NCBI GenBank assembly: GCA_020216965.1
Contig: JAIWOJ010000210.1
Coordinates: 1-5,119 of the forward strand
Source of the DNA: Prosthecobacter sp.
Lineage (GTDB): Bacteria > Verrucomicrobiota > Verrucomicrobiia > Verrucomicrobiales > Verrucomicrobiaceae
DNA: 5,119 nucleotides
Direction of reading: 5' to 3'
The notes under the pieces are model-generated. The model had not been told where the DNA came from. It saw nothing but the letters and a program-made list of their open reading frames with translations, and did no database searches. Both the position numbers and the translations under genes were made by a program. This document shows positions 1-5,119 of the stretch, in pieces (the stretch's first letter is position 1; each line of letters opens with the position of its first letter).

Positions 1-475
1 GCAGACCTTTCCGTATCGCAATCGTGTCGTAGCAGGCTGGTGCAGCGGTCTGCTGGTCGTGGAGGCACCGCTAAAGAGTGGCTCCCTCATCACCGCCCAG
101 CAGGCGGTGGAGCAGGGCAGGACGGTGTATGCCGTGCCTGGCCCCATCGACCGCCCCACCTCTGCGGGTTGCAACCGCCTCATCCAGCAAGGGGCAAAGC
201 TCGTGATGGATGGCGGCGACGTGCTTGATGATCTCATGACCCTCTTTCCCACCGCGCCAAAAGCTCCCACCCTGGAGCCCGTGCGCCCTGCCGTGGCGCT
301 CTCCCTGGACGAGGAAATCTTGCTCAACGCGATCGATAGTGAGGAACGCCACATCGATGAGATCATCACCCGCTCTGGTTTGGCCGCAGGCACAGTGAAC
401 GTGGCCCTGATGCGGCTAGAAATGAAGCGCCTCATCCGCCCGCTCCCAGGTCGCCGTTATGTGCGGCTGGTGTGA
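1..475 (+). CDS. dprA: DprA (DNA processing protein A), C-terminal part, 5' end outside window
   Basis: The open frame runs from base 2 to the TGA at 473-475, giving 157 residues; the gene begins left of the window. DprA binds incoming single-stranded DNA during natural transformation, protects it and loads RecA; it acts in the cytoplasm. The visible part starts in the Rossmann-like DprA/Smf fold with the family signature FPYRNRVVAG, followed by LLVVEAPLKSGSLITA, an AVPGPI turn and the S-x-G-x-N-x-LI-x-x-GA segment, all typical of the family. After a short Pro/Ala-rich linker, the last 55 or so residues (from LDEEILLNAI to the end) fit the winged-helix domain found at the C-terminus of many DprA proteins. 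ATG or GTG codons inside this stretch, such as the GTG at 59, are internal and not the true start. An in-frame GTG overlaps the stop codon at 472 but opens no convincing gene. Identification is confident; the N-terminus cannot be judged. Confidence 0.95.
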   Translation, partial: QTFPYRNRVVAGWCSGLLVVEAPLKSGSLITAQQAVEQGRTVYAVPGPIDRPTSAGCNRLIQQGAKLVMDGGDVLDDLMTLFPTAPKAPTLEPVRPAVALSLDEEILLNAIDSEERHIDEIITRSGLAAGTVNVALMRLEMKRLIRPLPGRRYVRLV

Positions 476-540
476 GCGCCCCAAGACTCGGCACTGAGAC
501 ACTAAGTTCTTATGGCCGCAGGCTTTTGAACGAAGACAAA

Positions 541-555
541 AGCCTTGGCAAGGCT
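541..555. repeat. Short perfect inverted repeat (stem-loop) after dprA
   Basis: AGCCTT and AAGGCT form a 6-bp perfect stem around the 3-base loop GGC, 65 bases after the dprA stop. No T-tract follows on the plus strand, so it is a poor match to a classical intrinsic terminator. It could still end or stabilise the dprA transcript, or act as a protein-binding palindrome. The arms are seen directly; any role is a guess. Confidence 0.4.
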
Positions 556-642
556 CTCGACAAGCTCGCGCCCGCTTCGTGCAGAAAAGCCCTGGCGGGG
601 AAAATCATGCTGATAATTCCAGACGTGACAAGATTGCCAGCC

Positions 643-653
643 CGTCTAAGACG
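643..653. promoter_or_regulatory. Palindrome CGTCT-A-AGACG upstream of the methyltransferase, possible operator
   Basis: Two perfect 5-base arms around a single A end 14 bases before the methyltransferase ATG and 2 bases before its Shine-Dalgarno-like AGGG. The right half, AGACGT (649-654), also occurs as a direct copy at 621-626. A short palindrome with a repeated half-site beside a start codon is a plausible binding site for a small dimeric repressor. The ribbon-helix-helix-like product of the downstream gene is one candidate binder. Binding is inferred only; arms this short can arise by chance. Confidence 0.3.
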
Positions 654-655
654 TC

Positions 656-659
656 AGGG
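656..659 (+). promoter_or_regulatory. Ribosome binding site of the adenine methyltransferase
   Basis: AGGG lies 8 bases before the ATG at 668, a normal Shine-Dalgarno spacing. It supports 668 as the start, which also places the conserved N-terminal YQGSK motif only eight residues into the protein, as usual for D12 methylases. Confidence 0.55.
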
Positions 660-667
660 TAATCACC

Positions 668-1573
668 ATGAATGTGCCCCAAGCCTTCCAATATCAGGGC
701 AGCAAACGTGCTTTGGCACCGCTGATCCTGAAATTCCTGCCGGTGAAAATGAGGCGGCTGGTGGATCCCTTCACAGGTTCCGCAGCCATGACTCTGGCCT
801 GCGCGGCACACATGCGCGCCGAGCGTTTTTGGATCAACGACTTGAACAAGCCGTTGGCCGAACTGCTGAACCTCATGATCCACCGCCCAGAAGAGTTGGC
901 GGACGCTTATGCCGAGCTTTGGAAAGGGGATGCCGAAGACGCTTTGGAGCACTTCTACACCGTGCGGGAAAAGTTTAACCGGACCCAGGAACCCAAGCTC
1001 TTCCTCTACCTCCTCGCACGATGCATCAAGGGGGCCGTCCGCTACAACAGCGAAGGCATGTTTAATCAGAGCCCGGACAAGCGCCGCCTAGGCACGCGCC
1101 CGGAAACCATGCGGCAGAACATCATGGCTGTGTCTATGCTGCTTCGGGGCAAAACGATCGTTACCTCCCATGACTTCCGCGATGTGCTTGAGGCTACTGA
1201 GGACGATGACGTCATTTACATGGACCCCCCCTACCAGGGAACCTCTGGCGACAGGGACTCGCGCTACCTAGCTGGGCTTTCGTTCGATGACTTCGTCGTG
1301 GCATTGGACGGGCTGAACTCCCGAGGCCTGCGCTACGCCATCAGCTATGACGGGCGGACCGGAGACAAGGCCTATGGTGAAACCCTCCCAGGCTACCTTG
1401 GTCTGACTCACATCGAATTGGAGGCCGGACGCTCCTCCCAGGCGACTCTGCTGGGACGGGAAGAGCAGACGATCGAATCCCTCTACCTTTCGCCTGCCCT
1501 TGCCGCAGCAGTTGGAAAGATACCCTCACGTCTCATCACTCGCCGGAATGCCGTCCAGGCTGAACTCTTCTAA
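668..1573 (+). CDS. D12-class (alpha-type) N6-adenine DNA methyltransferase
   Basis: A complete 301-residue protein that should transfer a methyl group from S-adenosylmethionine to the N6 of adenine in a short DNA target. Motifs appear in the alpha-class order: motif X YQGSKRALAPLI at residues 9-20, the AdoMet-binding motif I DPFTGSAA at 33-40, an acidic NDLN at 57-60, a variable region at about 65-180 expected to hold target recognition, and catalytic motif IV DPPY at 186-189. The C-terminal block AGRSSQATLLGR followed by ESLYLSP (253-276) differs from the end of E. coli Dam as I remember it, and looks more like methylases of type II restriction systems. All catalytic motifs are intact, so the enzyme is probably active. 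The recognition sequence cannot be read from the protein; GATC is possible but unproven. The next gene follows after 22 bases in the same direction, suggesting co-transcription. No endonuclease is recognisable here, so this is either an orphan methylase or the M part of an incomplete or atypical system. Confidence 0.93.
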   Translation: MNVPQAFQYQGSKRALAPLILKFLPVKMRRLVDPFTGSAAMTLACAAHMRAERFWINDLNKPLAELLNLMIHRPEELADAYAELWKGDAEDALEHFYTVREKFNRTQEPKLFLYLLARCIKGAVRYNSEGMFNQSPDKRRLGTRPETMRQNIMAVSMLLRGKTIVTSHDFRDVLEATEDDDVIYMDPPYQGTSGDRDSRYLAGLSFDDFVVALDGLNSRGLRYAISYDGRTGDKAYGETLPGYLGLTHIELEAGRSSQATLLGREEQTIESLYLSPALAAAVGKIPSRLITRRNAVQAELF

Positions 1574-1595
1574 CTGACCCACATGCCCAGGTGAA

Positions 1596-1919
1596 GTGGC
1601 TGGCGAGTCCGAGACCATGTCGCCAGAGGACTTCATGTTGCTCTGCGGCTCAGCAAATCGTGCCAAGAGCTGGTCCTGCGAGCATTGCGAGAACTGGCGC
1701 AGCCAAAAGGACCGTGAAGTCTGCCTGACCTGCTACTGGGCCTACCCCGAGAATCACACCCAAGTCGCCATGAAACAGCTACGCCGTGTGGACCTTCTCT
1801 GGCAGGGCACTGAAACCCAGCAGTATGAGCGATTGAAAGCGGATGCCGCAGAAGCAGGGATGGCCATTCCTGAGTTTGTGAAGGAGGTGCTCAGAAAAGC
1901 CATCGCGTCATTACCGTGA
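1596..1919 (+). CDS. Small protein with Cys4 zinc-knuckle-like motif and ribbon-helix-helix-like C-terminus
   Basis: A 107-residue protein of uncertain function. Residues 28-46 hold two CxxC pairs (C28, C31, C43, C46) spaced as in a zinc ribbon or knuckle, with a fifth Cys at 17. Around them are aromatic residues (W26, W34, and CYWAYPENH at 46-54). From about residue 63 the pattern RRVDLLWQGTE (strand-like), QYERLKADAAEAG (helix), then IPEFVKEVLRKAI (helix) resembles the ribbon-helix-helix fold of MetJ/Arc-type DNA-binding proteins. I recall similar CxxC...CYWAYPE proteins beside or within restriction-modification loci but cannot verify this. The GTG at 1596 has AGGTGA at 1589-1594, which is very close; the in-frame ATG at 1617 (residue 8) lacks a clear ribosome site but keeps all motifs and is a possible start. 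It follows the methyltransferase by 22 bases. It may be a regulator of the methylase, an accessory DNA-binding protein, or the surviving C-terminal part of a larger restriction protein. No catalytic nuclease motif such as PD-(D/E)xK or HNH is visible. Confidence 0.75.
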   Translation: MAGESETMSPEDFMLLCGSANRAKSWSCEHCENWRSQKDREVCLTCYWAYPENHTQVAMKQLRRVDLLWQGTETQQYERLKADAAEAGMAIPEFVKEVLRKAIASLP

Positions 1920-1951
1920 GCTTGGGAGAGAGATGTCCGATGTAGGGCTCC

Positions 1952-1975
1952 CTCACTAGCCATCAAGCTAGAGAG
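1952..1975. terminator. Stem-loop after the methylase cassette, possible terminator
   Basis: CTC-A-CTAGC pairs with GCTAG-A-GAG around the loop CATCAA, giving 8 base pairs with one A-A mismatch. It begins 32 bases after the stop of the Cys-rich gene, where the cassette transcript should end. No T-tract follows on the plus strand, so intrinsic termination is uncertain; it may instead protect the 3' end of the mRNA. Confidence 0.35.
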
Positions 1976-1978
1976 ATG

Positions 1979-2008
1979 AAAAATTCTTGAAACACCCAAG
2001 GGTAAGAA
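1979..2008 (-). terminator. Weak hairpin with T5 tract on the minus strand, possible mfd terminator
   Basis: Read on the minus strand, TTCTT pairs with AAGAA around an inner ACCC-TT-GGGT palindrome, and TTTTT follows directly (plus-strand A-tract at 1979-1983). It lies about 120 bases past the mfd stop. The outer stem is only 5 A/T-rich pairs and the interior is asymmetric, so this is a weak candidate, kept because of the T-tract. Confidence 0.3.
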
Positions 2009-2087
2009 AGGGGGCGAAATCACGCTCAGAAGCAATCGATGAGTCAGGATCACAGCCAGAATTTGCTTGTTTTGAATCACTCATGTG

Positions 2088-2107
2088 CAGGTCTGGTTCT
2101 AGACCTG
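2088..2107. terminator. 7-bp perfect stem-loop just past the mfd stop
   Basis: CAGGTCT and AGACCTG form a perfect 7-bp stem with the 6-base loop GGTTCT, 22 bases beyond the mfd stop codon on the minus strand. It is the strongest hairpin in the convergent intergenic region. Neither strand has a T-tract after it. It may terminate or stabilise the mfd transcript, or serve both converging units. The structure is seen; the role is inferred from position. Confidence 0.4.
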
Positions 2108-2129
2108 AATGCCTTTAGCATCGTTGAAA

Positions 2130-5119
2130 TCACAAGCTCCGCACCATGGTCAGGGCTTCTAGGAGTTGCTTGAAGCCGGCGCGCTCAGTCAGGCGGGGGA
2201 ATTTTCCGTTCACCATGACGTAGCCGCCATTGCGGGTGAGGATGAGCTTGCGGTCTTTGATTTCGACCTCGCTAATGCCCGCGTGTGCGGCGGCGAGGCG
2301 GAGTGCGGCGCAGGCGAGCAGGTTCTGCACGGGATAGGGCAGCTTGTCGCCGTATTGGTCGCGCCACTGGGATTCGAGTTCATCAAGCTCTTTGCGGGTC
2401 ATGACCTCGCCAAGCTGGCGGTAGGCGGTGATCCTGAGACGGGTGTCTTCGATAAAGCTAGAGGGCAGGAAGGCTCCCGTGGCACCTTTTTCAGCCTGGG
2501 CCATGAGGGCCTCACTCTGCACGAGGAAGTCTGCGCGCAGGGCCACATCGACCGGACGTGGCACACGGCGGCCCTGCATGCGGTTCACGGCCTGCTTGAG
2601 CATCTGGCAATACATGTCAAAGCCTACGGCGGCGATGTGGCCGCTCTGCTCGGTGCCCAGCAGGTTGCCCGCGCCGCGGATTTCAAGGTCGCGGAGGGCG
2701 ATTTTGAACCCGCTACCTAGGCCGGTGTATTGCTTGATGGCATTCACACGCTTGCGGGCATCGCCAGCCGTCACGGCATCGCGTGGCAAAAGCAGGTAGG
2801 CATGGGCTTGCTGCCCGCCACGGCCCACGCGCCCCCGGAGCTGGTAAAGGTCCGCGAGGCCGAAACGGTCCGCGCGGTCGATGATGATGGTATTTGCGTT
2901 TGGGATATCGACGCCGCTTTCGATGATAGTGGTGCAGACGAGTACGTCTGCCTCGCCATCGACGAATTGGTGCATCACATCTTCCAGCAATTCCTCGTCC
3001 ATCTGACCATGGCCGACGATGACGCGGGCTTGGGGGCAAAGTTCACGGATACGCATCGCTGTCTTTTCGATGGTCATCACGCGGTTGTGCAGCACAAAGA
3101 CCTGCCCGCCACGGTCAAGCTCGGCATCAATGGCCTGCTTGATCACGCGCTCATCATAAGGAGTGATGATAGTGGCCACAGCTTGCTTGTTGGGTGGTGG
3201 GGTCTCAATGGTGCTCATGTCCCTCATGCCCATGAGTGCTAGGTAAAGCGTGCGCGGAATCGGTGTGGCACTGAGCGTGAGAACGTCCACCAGGCGGAAC
3301 AGCTCCTTAAACTTCTCTTTATGCTTCACGCCAAAGCGCTGTTCCTCATCAATGACCACGAGGCCCAGGTCTTTGAAGCGCACATCTTTAGAAATGACGC
3401 GATGCGTGCCCACCACGATGTCCACCGTGCCATCGCGCACGCCTTGTAGGATCTTCTTTTCGCGGTTCTTCGGCGTCAGGCGGCAGAGCATCTCCACCGT
3501 GACGGGGAACTCGCTCATGCGCTGGCGGATGTTTTGCCAATGTTGGCGTGCGAGAACGGTCGTGGGCACCAAGATGGCGACTTGCTTACCACCCATCACG
3601 GCTTTGAAGGCAGCGCGGATGGCTACCTCTGTCTTGCCAAAACCCACGTCAGCACACAGCAGACGATCCATGGGCTTTTCTGCCTCCATATCTTTCTTGA
3701 TCTCCTCCACACAGCGGAGCTGATCTGGTGTCTCGCGGTAGAGAAAGGATTGCTCGAACTCGACCTGCCACTTCGTGTCTGGCGGGTGCGCGTACCCTTT
3801 CACACTGCGGCGTTCCGCGCTGATGCTCAGCATCTTGGCCGCGAATTCTTCCACGCTCTTTTCCGCCGTTTTGCGGGTCTTTTGCCAGGAATTGCCTCCC
3901 AGCTTGCTCAAGGCGGGCGCGCGTCCGCCCACACCGACATAGCGGCTGACCATGTGTGCCTGCACCACGGGCACGAAGAGCTTTGCATGATCTGCATACT
4001 CGATGGCCAGCACCTCTTCTTTTTTCCCATTCGGAGCGGTGCGCATCTCGACGCCTGTGAACCGACCGATGCCGTGCTCGCTATGCACGACGAGATCACC
4101 ATCCCGTAGCTCGCTGAGCATGTCGCGCGCTTTACGCAGGTTCTCCGGGTCTGCGAGCTTTGATCCACGTGAGCGGCGCGAGACCTGATGCCGCCCGAAA
4201 ATTTCCGCACCTGTGAGCACGGCCAGCTTAGCTGCAGGCACGGTGAAACCTCGGTAAAGCAGGCCCAGCACGGTCTCCACGGGGTCTGCTTTTTCCGCGC
4301 GCAACTCCGCGAACCTTTCGCTCTCCGCTTCATTGTGGAAAAAGACGACGGTGCGCCAGCCGAGTTTTCGCCACTCTACCACCTGCATCTCGAACTGTTT
4401 TCGCCGCGCCTCGTGCAGCACAAAGTCAGACGCATCAAAGACACCGAGAGGGTTCTCATGGATGGCTGAGGCAAAGTCTTCAGGAGCTTCTGAAAGCTCT
4501 GCACCAGACAAAACACGCGCGTGCAGTGGTACGTCTGCTTTTTCATCGTCAATGATTAGCACGAGGTCGTCTTGACCAAGGTAGTCGCGCACCTGGCCTG
4601 ACTCCGCAGCGGTTTCACCGAGCTGCAAAATGAGGCTGGCGCGCTCCAGACGCCTCACGGAAGATTGATTGTGTAGATCAAAGGCGCGGATGGACTCGAT
4701 TTCATCATCAAGCCACTCCACACGCAGCGGCTCCTCAGCCTGCCAGGAGTAAAAATCCACAATGCCACCGCGGCGCGCGAATTGGCCGCGCTCAGTGACC
4801 ACGGGCACACGTTCATAGCCCGCATCACTGAGCTCGCTGATAAAGTCCTCAAGCTCCAGCTTTTGCCCCGCCTGGATCTGGCGGCGCTGCTTTGCCAGCT
4901 CGCGTGCAGCGGGCGCAGGTTCATCGAGGCTGTCCTTGCAGATCAGCAGAGTGCCGGGTGAGGTCTCAGCCCATCTCTCCAGCACGGCCACACGCTCCGC
5001 CATGAGGTCAGGATCAGGCAGTGCTTCATCTCCGAAACTCTGAGAATGTCGTGGGAAGTAAAGCGCAGGTGTCTGCCACACGATCAGCTCTGACTGGATG
5101 CGGTCCTGCGTGCGTGGCT
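2130..5119 (-). CDS. mfd: Mfd, transcription-repair coupling factor, N-terminus outside window
   Basis: Mfd is a cytoplasmic ATP-driven DNA translocase that pushes stalled RNA polymerase off damaged template and recruits UvrA for nucleotide excision repair. The frame is open to the right edge. The GTG at 5081 is not the real start, because 12 more in-frame codons precede it and, by comparison with E. coli Mfd, roughly 90 N-terminal residues are missing. Counting from that GTG (983 residues): a UvrB-like part with the ERGQFARRGGIVDF signature at 97-110 and DDEIESIRAFD at 125-135; the CarD-like RNA polymerase interaction domain at about 322-383 (GDLVVHSEHGIGRFTG); then the RecG-like helicase core with Walker A ADVGFGKT at 477-484, DEEQRFGV at 578-585, SATPIPRTL at 604-612, IIESGVDIP at 719-727 and GRVGR at 750-754; the translocation (TRG) region around 788-828 (LRDLEIRGAGNLLGTEQSG); and the C-terminal D7 domain from about 840. 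Oddities are Ala for the usual Gly before DVG (A477) and CRL where SRF is usual (533-535). It converges on the methylase cassette. Confidence 0.97.
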   Translation of the reverse strand, partial: PRTQDRIQSELIVWQTPALYFPRHSQSFGDEALPDPDLMAERVAVLERWAETSPGTLLICKDSLDEPAPAARELAKQRRQIQAGQKLELEDFISELSDAGYERVPVVTERGQFARRGGIVDFYSWQAEEPLRVEWLDDEIESIRAFDLHNQSSVRRLERASLILQLGETAAESGQVRDYLGQDDLVLIIDDEKADVPLHARVLSGAELSEAPEDFASAIHENPLGVFDASDFVLHEARRKQFEMQVVEWRKLGWRTVVFFHNEAESERFAELRAEKADPVETVLGLLYRGFTVPAAKLAVLTGAEIFGRHQVSRRSRGSKLADPENLRKARDMLSELRDGDLVVHSEHGIGRFTGVEMRTAPNGKKEEVLAIEYADHAKLFVPVVQAHMVSRYVGVGGRAPALSKLGGNSWQKTRKTAEKSVEEFAAKMLSISAERRSVKGYAHPPDTKWQVEFEQSFLYRETPDQLRCVEEIKKDMEAEKPMDRLLCADVGFGKTEVAIRAAFKAVMGGKQVAILVPTTVLARQHWQNIRQRMSEFPVTVEMLCRLTPKNREKKILQGVRDGTVDIVVGTHRVISKDVRFKDLGLVVIDEEQRFGVKHKEKFKELFRLVDVLTLSATPIPRTLYLALMGMRDMSTIETPPPNKQAVATIITPYDERVIKQAIDAELDRGGQVFVLHNRVMTIEKTAMRIRELCPQARVIVGHGQMDEELLEDVMHQFVDGEADVLVCTTIIESGVDIPNANTIIIDRADRFGLADLYQLRGRVGRGGQQAHAYLLLPRDAVTAGDARKRVNAIKQYTGLGSGFKIALRDLEIRGAGNLLGTEQSGHIAAVGFDMYCQMLKQAVNRMQGRRVPRPVDVALRADFLVQSEALMAQAEKGATGAFLPSSFIEDTRLRITAYRQLGEVMTRKELDELESQWRDQYGDKLPYPVQNLLACAALRLAAAHAGISEVEIKDRKLILTRNGGYVMVNGKFPRLTERAGFKQLLEALTMVRSL

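Noticed and set aside
511..527. GCC-GCA-GGC followed by TTTT as a dprA terminator
   Set aside because: The stem is only three base pairs and cannot act as a stable terminator hairpin.
608..617. GATAAT preceded by TG, resembling an extended -10 promoter element before the methylase
   Set aside because: The TG is two bases from the hexamer rather than one, and no -35-like hexamer lies about 17 bases upstream (589-594 reads GCCCTG). Too weak to list as a promoter.
472..978. Plus-strand open frame of 168 codons starting with a GTG that overlaps the dprA stop
   Set aside because: More than half of it overlaps the methyltransferase in another frame, and its first 65 residues match no fold or motif I recognise. 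The overlapping GTG looks like coincidence in GC-rich DNA.
1754..2080. Minus-strand open frame of 108 codons across the end of the Cys-rich gene and the intergenic region
   Set aside because: It lies partly antisense to the Cys-rich gene, shows no recognisable domain, and overlaps the stem-loops of the convergent gap.
2166..4469. Long plus-strand open frames opposite mfd, up to 191 codons
   Set aside because: They are antisense shadows of a strongly conserved Mfd reading frame, with composition expected from reverse-strand codon bias and no known motifs.
1..5119. CRISPR arrays, tRNA or rRNA genes, insertion sequences
   Set aside because: No regularly spaced repeats, cloverleaf or rRNA-like sequence, transposase motif or long terminal inverted repeat was seen on either strand.

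Overview
The window is a GC-rich bacterial segment with two housekeeping genes cut by its edges and a small DNA-methylation cassette between them. The left edge holds the 3' end of dprA (plus strand). The right 3 kb is mfd, the transcription-repair coupling factor (minus strand, 5' end beyond the right edge). The protein sequences (DprA with a C-terminal winged helix; Mfd with a slightly divergent Walker A region) recall Verrucomicrobiota or a related Planctomycetes-Verrucomicrobia-Chlamydiae lineage. This is an impression from memory, not a computed placement.

Layout: 1-475 dprA 3' part; 476-667 a non-coding spacer with several short repeats; 668-1573 a D12-class (alpha-type) N6-adenine DNA methyltransferase; 1596-1919 a 107-residue protein with a four-cysteine zinc-binding-like knuckle and a ribbon-helix-helix-like C-terminus; 1920-2129 a visibly more AT-rich convergent intergenic region with stem-loops; 2130-5119 mfd on the minus strand.

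The methyltransferase and the small Cys-rich protein are co-directional, 22 bases apart, and look like one transcription unit. They resemble the methylase half of a type II restriction-modification system, but no endonuclease is recognisable in the window. The pair may be an orphan methylase with a regulator or accessory protein, the remnant of a restriction-modification system, or a compact system whose small protein has an undescribed role. The flanking genes act in DNA uptake and recombination (DprA) and repair of transcription-blocking lesions (Mfd); nothing in the sequence ties them functionally to the cassette.
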